54,365 bases of DNA from Bacteroidia bacterium. Its GTDB lineage: Bacteria > Bacteroidota > Bacteroidia > NS11-12g > UBA955. Shown piece after piece: positions 35,561-43,500 of this stretch (within the stretch, counting starts at the first letter, position 1; each line of letters begins with the position of its first letter). The position numbers and the translations under genes are program-made. The notes under the pieces are model-generated. The model searched no databases and was not told the origin of the DNA. It saw only the letters and a program-made list of their open reading frames with translations. The stretch lies in assembly GCA_023228875.1 (NCBI GenBank), contig JALOAG010000012.1:1-54365 (forward strand), read 5' to 3'.

Positions 35561-36139
35561 TGAATGTTGGTTTATTAATCACCTGTTCAGTAACTGTAAA
35601 AACAGTAGAATTTATGTGATGAAACTTTCTAGATAATCAAGACTAGAGCAAGATCCATCAAACCGAACAATATCAGTTTAATGATTATATTCAAAGATTT
35701 ACTTTTCTTGGATTTTTAAGATCTCAATTTTAAGATTCTTTTTTGTGTTGATAACAAAATATGCAGAACGCCTATTTGTTTTATAAAGTTTCGCAAAACC
35801 CATATAGTCATCGTTAAATATATAATAAATGTATACATCTGAGATAGTCTGATGTGATTGGACAATATTTTTATCGAAGTTGAGTTTTTATGTTGAAAAA
35901 ATACATATCCTGCTCTTTTCTTACGAAATCACGCAGCCATCTGATTTACAATTATGGGAAGGTTGTTACCAATAGATGAATGCTTACTTTTTTCATTGTA
36001 ATACTGAATAAAATCAAAACAAATCTGGTATTGGGGCTGAAGAAAAATGTTGGGGTGTAGGTATATGAGCAAAGTGTAGGAGGTAAGGGTGAGGGGTGGC
36101 ATTCGTGTGCGTTGTACTCAGGGATTAAGCTATTATTAA
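35561..36139 (+). other. 722-base inter-gene region, first part: decayed sequence
   Basis: No intact gene. It includes the minus-strand transposase relic listed separately, a G-rich piece AGGTAAGGGTGAGGGGTGGC at about 36078-36099 that belongs to the dispersed GTGA repeat family, and a diverged copy (about 36094-36147) of the left-edge sequence at 28485-28565. The zinc-finger-like relic at 36140 follows. Confidence 0.5.
35699..35960 (-). pseudogene. relic of an IS4-like transposase
   Basis: On the minus strand the last piece reads NDDYMGFAKLYKTNRRSAYF, VINTKKNLKIEI and a stop. This resembles the IS4-family DDE segment D-R-x-Y-x-D-F-x-x-L-Y-x-I...AYFVxRxKxNLK. Upstream on that strand the frame is broken by stops. 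A 22-base perfect match and further similarity link it to the relic at 18.7 kb. The element's ends are not visible. Confidence 0.5.
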
Positions 36140-36280
36140 AAACATGCTTTTTATGAAGGCAGCGATAAGGCTCAATATGTTTGCAAATATTGCAGCACAA
36201 AAGTATCAGGTTTAAGAGCAAGTTTATGTTCTCGCCATTCAAATGGTGCAAATAAAGGTGAGCACGTGCCAGCAATGTAA
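36140..36280 (+). pseudogene. single zinc-finger-like repeat, probably a gene remnant
   Basis: 46 codons without a start codon: YEGSDKAQYVCKYCSTKVSG then LCSRHSNGANKGEH. C-x2-C followed by C-x2-H and a last His matches a small zinc-binding unit that occurs as tandem repeats in Bacteroidota proteins (YEGSEKxxYxCKYCG...CxRHPNGxNKGKH). The TAA is three bases before the exonuclease ATG. It is likely the last repeat of a decayed protein once fused to or placed before the exonuclease. Confidence 0.5.
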
Positions 36281-36282
36281 TA

Positions 36283-36762
36283 ATGATAAATACTTTCACA
36301 GCAATTGATTTTGAAACGGCTCAAGCCTCCCGTTGGAGTATCTGCCAAGTTGGTTTGATTCGAGTTGAAAATGGGGAGATTGTTAAGCAACTCAATTTGC
36401 TTGTGCAACCTCCTGATAATTATTATTTGGACAGGCTTATTGATATTCATGGAATTACTCCGGAGGATACTAAAAACGCTCCCACATTTGATCTTGTTTG
36501 GCCTCAAATAGAACCATATATTACAGGGCAACATGTTGTTGCACACAATGGATTCTCTTTTGATTTCCATTGTATAAAACAAACACTTGAATATTATAAT
36601 CTATGTGTTCCTGAATACGATAAACACTGTACATATCGGATTTATGGGAGTGATCTTGCTTCGCTTTGCGAAGAATATTGTATAGAGCTTAATCATCACG
36701 ATGCTTTGTCAGATGCTTTGGCATGTGCAAAGCTGTTTTTGCAACATATTAATAATAATTAA
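36283..36762 (+). CDS. DEDDh 3'-5' exonuclease (DnaQ-like)
   Basis: 159 residues, exonuclease domain only. Exo I is FTAIDFETA (Asp9, Glu11), Exo II is VVAHNGFSFD (Asp94), and Exo III is NHHDALSDALA (His139, Asp144). All DEDDh residues are present. Stand-alone DnaQ-like exonucleases of this size in Bacteroidota are usually annotated as generic 3'-5' exonucleases, possibly acting in repair, RNA trimming or defence. It lies between the SIR2-HerA-KTSC group and two membrane proteins. No operon partner is close. Confidence 0.85.
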   Translation: MINTFTAIDFETAQASRWSICQVGLIRVENGEIVKQLNLLVQPPDNYYLDRLIDIHGITPEDTKNAPTFDLVWPQIEPYITGQHVVAHNGFSFDFHCIKQTLEYYNLCVPEYDKHCTYRIYGSDLASLCEEYCIELNHHDALSDALACAKLFLQHINNN

Positions 36763-36910
36763 TAAGCTATCTGAAAGTGGATAGTTCTATGCATTATGGA
36801 ACTACTATTTTGTAGTTTGATGGATATAAAGTAGATACAATGGAAGGACAGTATTGGACTGATAGAGAAACAACAGGAATAATAAGCCTTGAAAGGGCAG
36901 TAATGGTAAA

Positions 36911-36950
36911 GGATGAAGTGGTGAAGAGTGAAGAGTAAAGAGTGAAGAAT
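36911..36950 (+). repeat. GTGA-type short repeat cluster
   Basis: GATGAAGTGGTGAAGAGTGA followed by AGAGTAAAGAGTGAAGAA: about five imperfect copies of a 7-base AGAGTGA/GTGAAGA unit. Same family as the arrays near 28 and 52.5 kb, here without the four-helix gene. Confidence 0.65.
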
Positions 36951-36989
36951 TTCTTACAAGTTGATTAAATAGGGATAACAAAAAACAGT

Positions 36990-37511
36990 ATGGGTAAAAG
37001 GACTGATCACTTAATTGACGAACAAAAGGATGAATATGAACTAAAACAAGAACGTGTTGTTAGATGGGATAAGTATAGAATTGAACAAATGTCCTTTACT
37101 AATAATTTGTTTATTGGGTTTAGTATTGCTTTTCTGAGTTTCTTTGTTGCTAAAACAGAATTAGTTTTTCATAGATGTTACTTCTTGTGTTGTATACAAA
37201 TACTGACAGCCATATTAGTCGGTCTATCGTTTCTTTCTGGGACACTGGTTACAATTAACAGACTTAAAGACTTTAGGCAAACTGCGAGATTAACAAAGAA
37301 AAGGAAGAGAAAATATGAGCACGAAAATAATATTGAATGCTCAAAAAATATTAGAAGGCTTAGACATCAAATAGTTAAATTAGAGAGAGAGACTAGGGAA
37401 TTAGGAGATAATACATGGTGTTTTTTACTATGTCAAATCTGGACTTTTTTTGTCGGAGTAATAACAGGTGTTCTATATTTAATATTATCGCAAACTCAGC
37501 TTGCCGGGTAA
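36990..37511 (+). CDS. small membrane protein with charged cytoplasmic linker
   Basis: 173 residues. Hydrophobic helices at about 38-54, 62-85 and 147-167, with a highly basic segment RLTKKRKRKYEHENN between the second and third. This two-plus-one helix layout with a coiled linker is reminiscent of SLATT-like effectors but lacks a clear family motif. It starts after the GTGA repeat cluster and 284 bases before a true SLATT protein. A pore-forming or membrane-disrupting role is conceivable and unproven. Confidence 0.5.
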   Translation: MGKRTDHLIDEQKDEYELKQERVVRWDKYRIEQMSFTNNLFIGFSIAFLSFFVAKTELVFHRCYFLCCIQILTAILVGLSFLSGTLVTINRLKDFRQTARLTKKRKRKYEHENNIECSKNIRRLRHQIVKLERETRELGDNTWCFLLCQIWTFFVGVITGVLYLILSQTQLAG

Positions 37512-37795
37512 GTTTAAAAAAACACGATATTGCCTATAATGTCCAGGTGGTCATAGAGGCTGAAGGAGACGGTGTAGTAGTTATTGGGAAATTTGGGTGA
37601 GAGTTTACACATTCAGAGTTATTTGGGTAAATCAATTGAATATCAAGTGACAGTTGGAAACACCTTGAAATCTTGATAGTTGAGAATTTAATGTTTTACG
37701 TATAATAGTTGAGAAGGTATTCGAAAATGTTGGTTATAGGAGTCTTTAGAACAACCCCTTACATAATACCGTTAATATAGTTAAATATTATAGAC

Positions 37796-38683
37796 ATGGA
37801 TATAAAAGTTACAGACAGTGATTTACCTGGATTATACCAATCAGCAGATAGGGCATCAATAAAAGAACAAAACAAACACTTTTACAGTATTATTGGGTAT
37901 TTAGGTTTACTTATTCTTGCTTCACTATTCGCTTATTTGGCAGATGGCTATCCTAAGTCCATCTTCAAAATCATTTCTACAATATTATTTCTCATCACAC
38001 TTTGTATTATGATATGGCAAAAGGTTAGAAAACCCGATGATATTTGGTATAACGGAAGAGCTGTTGCAGAATCTGTGAAAACACGTTCTTGGCGATGGAT
38101 GATGAGGGCAGCACCATATATTGACACTGAAAATGAAGAAACTGTTAGGAAGCATTTTGTAAATGATTTAAAAATTATTTTAAAACAAAATGAAAACCTG
38201 ATTAGTAATATAGGAATATGTGCAAGCATAGAAGACCCAATCTCGAATACCATGATTCAGATAAGAAACCTTAGCATAGGGGATAGATTTAAACTATATA
38301 AGCAAGAAAGGATTACTAATCAAGCATTATGGTATACAGAGAAAGCGAATTATAATATAAAAAAAAGAAATGTCTGGTTTTGTATAACAATTGGCCTTCA
38401 TGCATTGGCTATCATTCTTCTATTATATAACATTAAAGAGCCCCACCTTAAATTACCTATTGAAGTTATTGCTATAGGAACTTCATCTGCGTTAACATGG
38501 GTACAGGCTAAAAAACATAGTGAACTCTCGTCCTCTTATTCGTTAACTGCACATGAAATCGTATTAATACAATCGGAGGTTACGACATTTAGTAATGAAT
38601 CAGAATTTTCAGACTATATAATGAATTGTGAGAATGCTTTCTCAAGAGAACATACACAATGGTTCGCTAGAAAGAATGAATAA
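37796..38683 (+). CDS. SLATT/DUF4231 membrane protein, probable pore-forming effector
   Basis: 295 residues with two SLATT units, each a pair of membrane helices (about 31-46 with 57-72, and 195-210 with 218-236) plus soluble helices. WYNGRAVAESVKTRSWRWMM (about 83-102) is the DUF4231 signature. SLATT proteins are predicted membrane effectors in nucleotide-signal conflict systems. The gene lies just upstream of the IS21 insertion. Before the IS arrived it would have stood about 450 bases from the TIR/TPR operon and may have been its effector, although the decayed frame between them weakens this. Confidence 0.75.
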   Translation: MDIKVTDSDLPGLYQSADRASIKEQNKHFYSIIGYLGLLILASLFAYLADGYPKSIFKIISTILFLITLCIMIWQKVRKPDDIWYNGRAVAESVKTRSWRWMMRAAPYIDTENEETVRKHFVNDLKIILKQNENLISNIGICASIEDPISNTMIQIRNLSIGDRFKLYKQERITNQALWYTEKANYNIKKRNVWFCITIGLHALAIILLLYNIKEPHLKLPIEVIAIGTSSALTWVQAKKHSELSSSYSLTAHEIVLIQSEVTTFSNESEFSDYIMNCENAFSREHTQWFARKNE

Positions 38684-39108
38684 TATTATTATAAATAGAA
38701 CAGCTTTTATCGAATATCAAAAATTACGTATAGAAATTCCTTTGTTTATCCCTTCCATATCTTCAGTAAAACAAATTTTCGTCCAATTGACTATTTGAAA
38801 TTAACAGAAGAACTTAAGTATCCTAATTTTTTTAGTTTTTGCATACGATATATTTAACTAGTTAAAGTTCAGACTGTTTTTTTTAATATCGAGGTTTATG
38901 AAAATTGTTGGTATCGAGATAGTAATGGGAACCTTGACAAATACAATGGGGTATTAAAATGATTTCGCTCATTTTTTGATTATCAAAAAATAAAATTAAT
39001 AAAGGCGTATTCTATTTTAGAATATAAAATTTTCTATGAGTCTCTAATTTGCAAGCTGTAAGTCATATTCAACAATAAATTTATATTATTGTAATCAGTA
39101 ACTTTGTA
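38684..39108 (+). other. 425-base gap with a decayed frame left of the IS21 copy
   Basis: A frameshifted reading (IEIPLFIPSISSVK then KTNFRPIDYLKLTEELKYPN) suggests a lost gene whose family I cannot name. At 39099-39106 TAACTTTG matches the Bacteroidota -7 box (TAnnTTTG) three bases before the IS end, but no TTG stands at the matching -33 spacing. Confidence 0.35.
39099..39106 (+). promoter_or_regulatory. possible -7 box cut off from the TIR operon by the IS
   Basis: TAACTTTG fits TAnnTTTG. Without the IS, this box would lie about 25 bases before the TIR start codon at 41681, a normal promoter distance. There is no convincing -33 TTG, so support is partial. Confidence 0.35.
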
Positions 39109-39162
39109 TGTACATTTTTCGGCAATGTCATATGTACAGAAATCGGCAACATGCGATGTACA
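39109..39162 (+). repeat. IS21 left end with three 24-base-spaced binding repeats
   Basis: TGTACA at 39109, 39133 and 39157. Units 1 and 2 share CGGCAA at the same offset. The third is cut to TGTACATAAAAAAAGG. Confidence 0.85.
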
Positions 39163-39222
39163 TAAAAAAAGGTTAAAAGAAGAGTCTTCATACATTTGTA
39201 GATCAACTCAAATACAAATTTT

Positions 39223-40806
39223 ATGAAGACTCGGAAATCACCTTTTAAAAAGGCAATTATGTGGCACAAAGTTAAACAACTTTCATTAATCAGCGGTAAC
39301 TCAGATGCTAAAATAGCACGAGTCCTTGGAATTGACCGCCGAACTGTAGCTAAATACAGAAAAATGAGCGAGACAAATTTCATGGAGTTTGTTAAGAAAA
39401 AGCGAGTATATGAGAAGATTTTGGACCCTTGGTATCTGTTTGTAAAGCATCTTTTAGAGCTTGATAATGGTTTACCTGCAGCTGTTGTAGAGGATCGCCT
39501 AAAGGAACATTATCCCGATTTGCCCAAAGTCAACAGCAAGACGGTTTACAATTTTGTTAAATATGTACGCAAGAAAGAGAAGATCTTTGCTCCTGTGATT
39601 GTACAACAGAGGGAGGCAATGGATGAGGTTCCTTACGGCAGTCAAGCGCAGATTGACTTTGGTGAGCACACTCTTCGTCGCTTGGATAAGAGCACTCAAA
39701 AGGTCTACTTCTTTGCTATGGTACTCTCTCGCAGCCGCCATAAATATCTCTTCTTTCAAACTAGACCATTTACCGGTAAAACCGCTGTAGAGTCACACGA
39801 GCGAGCCTTTGAGTATATGGAAGGGATACCCAAGATGCTGCTCTATGATCAAGACTCAGTCTATCTAAAGAATGAGAACCTGGGTGACTACCTTTTGGCA
39901 GAGAATTTTAACCGCTACCGCAGTGAGAGAAATATCAATGTGGTGTTCTGCCGCAAAGCAGATTCGCAAACAAAGGGCAGAGTGGAGAACGTTATAAAGT
40001 ATGTAAAAAACAACTTCCTTCGCGCGCGTACCTTTTATGATATTGATCGTCTTAACCGGGATGCACTCGAGTGGCTTAGCCGTACTGCCAATGGCACCGA
40101 GCATGCCACCACTAAGCTTATACCTAAAGAGGAGTGGCTTATTGAGAAGGATTACCTTCAGCCCTTTAGTCCAACTACTTTTATAGCATCTGAAAAGCTC
40201 CCTGAGTACACTGTCAGGCGTGATAACACTATTAGTTATCGAGGCAACTTCTACAGAGTACCCTACGGCACCTATAATGGTGACAGGACAACGCTTCTGT
40301 TATCAGTGAAACAGAAGAGGCTTTATCTCTATAATCACGAAAACCTCCTTGTAGCTGAACATACTGTAAGCCAGGAGAGAGGCAAGATAATAGGTGGCAC
40401 ATCATATCGTCGTGATCGCACTATGGAGCTTAACACCTTCAAGCAGAAGACTCTGTTACTACGGCCGGACTGCAGTCTCCTAAACAGCTTTATAGAGGAG
40501 ATACATAAAGATAAACCCAGATATCTAAGAGATAATCTGAAAATAATAAGGGAGGTTATAGAACAGTACAGCCCAAATAGTGTTGGTACTGCACTTGGCT
40601 ACTGTCTTAGGCACGGCCTATACAATGCGTTTAATCTAAAAGAGGCGGCCGAGCATTACCGAAAACAGGAGGAGGTGAGTAAGAAGCCTCGTAAAATGAT
40701 AAATATACCGCTAAGCAGCACTGTTATGGAGCAGTTTAACACAAACGAGTATATCCCTGAGAGAAGCAGCATAGAGCAGTATGATAAAATAATGGAGCAG
40801 GTATGA
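39223..40806 (+). CDS. istA: IS21-family transposase IstA
   Basis: 527 residues. A helix-turn-helix near the N-terminus (SGNSDAKIARVLGIDRRTVAKY, about 24-45) should bind the terminal repeats. The DDE core follows: Asp145 in AQIDFGEHT, Asp209 in MLLYDQDSV, and Glu255 in KGRVENVIKYVK. A C-terminal beta-barrel-like region has YRGNFYRVPYGTYNGDR. Its end overlaps istB by four bases (ATGA), as usual. The GC content is higher than in the surrounding island, which fits recent arrival. Confidence 0.95.
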   Translation: MKTRKSPFKKAIMWHKVKQLSLISGNSDAKIARVLGIDRRTVAKYRKMSETNFMEFVKKKRVYEKILDPWYLFVKHLLELDNGLPAAVVEDRLKEHYPDLPKVNSKTVYNFVKYVRKKEKIFAPVIVQQREAMDEVPYGSQAQIDFGEHTLRRLDKSTQKVYFFAMVLSRSRHKYLFFQTRPFTGKTAVESHERAFEYMEGIPKMLLYDQDSVYLKNENLGDYLLAENFNRYRSERNINVVFCRKADSQTKGRVENVIKYVKNNFLRARTFYDIDRLNRDALEWLSRTANGTEHATTKLIPKEEWLIEKDYLQPFSPTTFIASEKLPEYTVRRDNTISYRGNFYRVPYGTYNGDRTTLLLSVKQKRLYLYNHENLLVAEHTVSQERGKIIGGTSYRRDRTMELNTFKQKTLLLRPDCSLLNSFIEEIHKDKPRYLRDNLKIIREVIEQYSPNSVGTALGYCLRHGLYNAFNLKEAAEHYRKQEEVSKKPRKMINIPLSSTVMEQFNTNEYIPERSSIEQYDKIMEQV

Positions 40807-41555
40807 AGCAGATAGAAGATTTAAAAGAGTATGCCGGTATGCTTAGGTTGGGCTATCTAAGGGAGAACGTACAGACGCTGCTGCATGAGGCTGCTGTTAA
40901 CACACCCGGTTATGCGGAGTTCCTTGAGAATGTCCTTTTAAAAGAGGTCAAACAGCGGCAGTTAAATGACTACCAACGCAGGCTTAAGTTGGCACGTCTG
41001 CCCCGTGTTCATAATCTTGAGGAGTATGACTATAAGGCATCAAGTAGTATTGCAGTTAGGCAGATGAAGCAGCTAAGGGAGCTGCTGTGGGTTGACCAGA
41101 TGTACAATCTGGTGCTGATGGGTCCAAGCGGAACCGGTAAAACATTTATAGCTGGCGGGTTAGTCAATGATGCCATAAAGAGGGGGTACAGAGCTTATTT
41201 TACCACCATGGCCGATCTTATCAATGTGCTGAAACGTAAAGAGATAATCTCTTCGGCTATGAGTACCTACAAGCGTTACACCAAAGCACATCTTGTTGCC
41301 ATTGATGATATAATGATGTTCCCGATAGAAAAGAGTGAAGCGGTCTCTCTGTTTAATCTTATAAATCATCTACATGAACACTGTTCAGTGATTATTACAA
41401 CCAATAAATCACCGGCTCAGTGGGCGGAGACCCTTGATGATGAGGTGTTGGCAACAGCGATGCTTGACAGGCTTCTCTATCGTTGTGAGGTGGTTAAGTT
41501 TGAAGGGAATGGATACAGGATGGAAAACAGGCAGTCCTTCCTGGAAAAAGAGTGA
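40803..41555 (+). CDS. istB: IS21-family helper ATPase IstB
   Basis: 250 residues, AAA+ ATPase related to DnaC. Walker A is MGPSGTGKTF (106-115), Walker B is HLVAIDDIMMF, and the sensor region is VIITTNKSPAQW. LDRLLYRCEVVKFEGNGYR near the end is the conserved IstB tail. It helps IstA choose and capture target DNA. The frame is intact and ends about 100 bases before the right end of the element. Confidence 0.95.
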   Translation: MKQIEDLKEYAGMLRLGYLRENVQTLLHEAAVNTPGYAEFLENVLLKEVKQRQLNDYQRRLKLARLPRVHNLEEYDYKASSSIAVRQMKQLRELLWVDQMYNLVLMGPSGTGKTFIAGGLVNDAIKRGYRAYFTTMADLINVLKRKEIISSAMSTYKRYTKAHLVAIDDIMMFPIEKSEAVSLFNLINHLHEHCSVIITTNKSPAQWAETLDDEVLATAMLDRLLYRCEVVKFEGNGYRMENRQSFLEKE

Positions 41556-41603
41556 GTTAGAAGGAGAAATATTTAAAATGAGATAGTTATAGAATGTTAA
41601 ATC

Positions 41604-41657
41604 TGTACATCGCACCTTGCCAATATCTGTACATCGCATGTTGCCATTTTTTGTACA
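41604..41657 (-). repeat. IS21 right end with three 24-base-spaced binding repeats
   Basis: On the minus strand TGTACA starts at 41657, 41633 and 41609, the same 24-base period as at the left end. The outermost unit continues AAAAAATGGCAACATGCGA, matching left unit 2. Confidence 0.85.
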
Positions 41658-41680
41658 TTGCAATTTTGCTAATTACAATT

Positions 41681-42265
41681 ATGAAGCACAAGTGTTTTAT
41701 CTCATTTAAGACTGAAGATTTGTGGTACAAAAAATACATTCAGGAGAACTTGGACTTAGATATGATTGATAAATCTTTAGATGTTCCTATTGATTCGGAT
41801 GATGAAGATTACATTATGAGGAAAATTAGAGAAGATTATCTTTCGGATAGTACTGTTACAATCCATTTAATTGGTGCTAAAAGTTCAGAATATTTAGGAT
41901 GGAATGAACAGCGGTTTATTAAGAGAGAATTACAGGCTTCTCTATACAATGGAAAAGGAAATACTAGAAGTGGGATTCTAGGTGTTGTGTTGCCAAACAT
42001 GATAGATTCTATCTATCTAGGTAGAATGAATTGTTGGCATTGTGGAGGTTATCATAATTCAGTGAATCTCAAAGATACAACCGTGAGTGAATTTCGGTAC
42101 AACTTCTTCATACCACATAAGAATAAGTGTGTTTGGTCAGAGGAGGATAGATATTGTGTACTTACAAAGTGGAATGATTTTATTAACAACCCGAAAAAAT
42201 ATATTGATCAAGCTTTTTGCAAACGTGATCATCCTATAGCAGAAAAAATTAAAGTTCGACCATAA
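41681..42265 (+). CDS. TIR-like (ThsB/MTH538 type) protein, first of two
   Basis: 194 residues from the ATG at 41681. An open frame continues upstream into the IS, but that part is IS sequence and is excluded. KHKCFISFKTED opens the fold (C-F-I-S-F-K), TVTIHLIGAKSSEYLGWNEQ is the strand and loop, and FIKRELQASL supplies the likely catalytic Glu83. The C-terminal part with CWHCGG is an extension. TIR proteins of this group hydrolyse or cyclise NAD+ to make immune signals, as ThsB does in Thoeris. Stop and next start overlap as TAATG, so it is coupled to the TPR protein. The start codon is 23 bases after the IS21 end. Confidence 0.78.
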   Translation: MKHKCFISFKTEDLWYKKYIQENLDLDMIDKSLDVPIDSDDEDYIMRKIREDYLSDSTVTIHLIGAKSSEYLGWNEQRFIKRELQASLYNGKGNTRSGILGVVLPNMIDSIYLGRMNCWHCGGYHNSVNLKDTTVSEFRYNFFIPHKNKCVWSEEDRYCVLTKWNDFINNPKKYIDQAFCKRDHPIAEKIKVRP

Positions 42266-43500
42266 TGAAATCAGGAAAAAAAATATGTTTTGTGATAATG
42301 GGGTTTGGGAAGAAACAAGATCCCTTAACTAATCGTACGATAGATCTGGATGCAACATATAAAAGAATTATTCGTCCTGCAGTCTTGAAATGTAACTACG
42401 TATGTATTCGTGCTGATGAGATTTTAGATTCGACTTTAATTGATAGAAACATGTATGCATTACTGTATCATGCTGATTTAGTAATTGCTGATATTTCTAC
42501 TTATAATCCTAATGCTATATACGAACTTGGCACTAGACATGCTCTCAGGCCATATTCAACAATAATAATAAAAGAGAATGGTGTAAAGATTCCTTTTGAT
42601 ATCGATCATATCAGGACATTAACGTATGAACATCTTGGAAATGAAATTTCTGATTCGGAAGTAAGGAGAAGCAAGATGCAGTTGGAGAGTGTAATAAATT
42701 CAATTGATGAAAACCCAACAGTTGACAGCCCCTTTTATATTTATATTCCAAGCTGTAAAGCACCAGAAATAGCAAAAGAAGATTTGGACGAGATAATAGG
42801 AGAACTTCATAGCAGCGAGGAGTCGATATACTCTATTACAGAGAAAGCTAAAGAACATATGAGCAATAATATGTTTGTTGAAGCTGCTGAAAAATGGCGT
42901 CAACTTGATGAGTTGGTTGAGAATGATTCATATTATATTCAACAACAAGCTCTTTGTACATATAAAAGTAAAATGCCGAGTGAACATAAAGCTTTAACAG
43001 ATGCATTAGTTATAGTGTCTCGATTAAAAGGTCTAAAAGATTCTGAGACTCTGGGTATAACAGGTGCTATTAACAAAAGATTGTGGATTAAAACCAAGGA
43101 AATCTCTTATTTAGATTCTGCAATAGAAAATTATAAAAAAGGATGGATTTTGCATAATGATTATTACACAGGAGAAAATTATGCACTTTGCCTTGAAATG
43201 AGAGCTGTAGAAGAAAAAGAAGAAAGACATAAAATTCACAAGCAGGTTGAAGCAGAAGATGTACGTAAAAAGATTATTGATTTTGTTTTGCTTTCTTTAG
43301 CTGACGTAGAACCCGAAGAATTTAAATGGAAATGCGCAACCTTGGCTAATTGCTATTTATCTACAAATAATTATACTGAAGCAGTAAAATTTGAGAAAAA
43401 GTTTATAGATCAAAAGCCAACCGACTGGGAGTATAAATCATACAGTGATTCAAAAGAAATTATTCTTAAGTTGAAAAACAATCGGGATGTTGAAGATTAG
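42265..43500 (+). CDS. NDT-like/TIR-like domain fused to a TPR sensor (TPR-S, TRAFs-binding-like)
   Basis: 411 residues. The N-terminal 130 residues form a nucleoside 2-deoxyribosyltransferase-like domain: KICFVIMGFGKKQDPLT, DLVIADISTYNPNAIYELGT with Glu87 at the usual active-site position, RHALRPYSTIIIKENG. From about residue 190 to the end come TPR-like helices (NMFVEAAEKWRQLDEL, ATLANCYLSTNNYTEAVKFE). This fusion matches the TPR-scaffold proteins that computational work on prokaryotic immunity predicts to sense NAD+-derived signals, and which resemble the MAP3K TRAFs-binding region. Coupled to the TIR gene before it and overlapping the next gene by 14 bases. Confidence 0.72.
   Translation: MKSGKKICFVIMGFGKKQDPLTNRTIDLDATYKRIIRPAVLKCNYVCIRADEILDSTLIDRNMYALLYHADLVIADISTYNPNAIYELGTRHALRPYSTIIIKENGVKIPFDIDHIRTLTYEHLGNEISDSEVRRSKMQLESVINSIDENPTVDSPFYIYIPSCKAPEIAKEDLDEIIGELHSSEESIYSITEKAKEHMSNNMFVEAAEKWRQLDELVENDSYYIQQQALCTYKSKMPSEHKALTDALVIVSRLKGLKDSETLGITGAINKRLWIKTKEISYLDSAIENYKKGWILHNDYYTGENYALCLEMRAVEEKEERHKIHKQVEAEDVRKKIIDFVLLSLADVEPEEFKWKCATLANCYLSTNNYTEAVKFEKKFIDQKPTDWEYKSYSDSKEIILKLKNNRDVED

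Larger units (their letters stand above)
39109..41657 (+). mobile_element. complete IS21-family insertion sequence
   Basis: 2549 bases with istA and istB in the usual order. Ends begin TGTACA in inverted orientation: left TGTACATTTTTCGGCAATG, right (reversed) TGTACAAAAAATGGCAACA. Each end carries three TGTACA-started units at an exact 24-base period: left 39109, 39133, 39157; right ending 41657, 41633, 41609. These are typical IS21 transposase-binding repeats, and two of the inner units share GGCAACATGCGA. No clear target duplication could be matched by eye at the flanks. Both genes are intact, so the element may be active. It is inserted just upstream of the TIR operon. Confidence 0.93.

Noticed and set aside
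36140..36280. Intact small zinc-finger gene
   Set aside because: There is no start codon in the open frame and only one repeat unit remains.
39109..39162. CRISPR-like 24-base periodic repeats
   Set aside because: They are the terminal transposase-binding repeats of the IS21 element and are mirrored at the other end.
41594..41680. N-terminal extension of the first TIR protein
   Set aside because: The extra codons lie in the IS21 right end and read through its binding repeats; the ATG at 41681 is the natural start.
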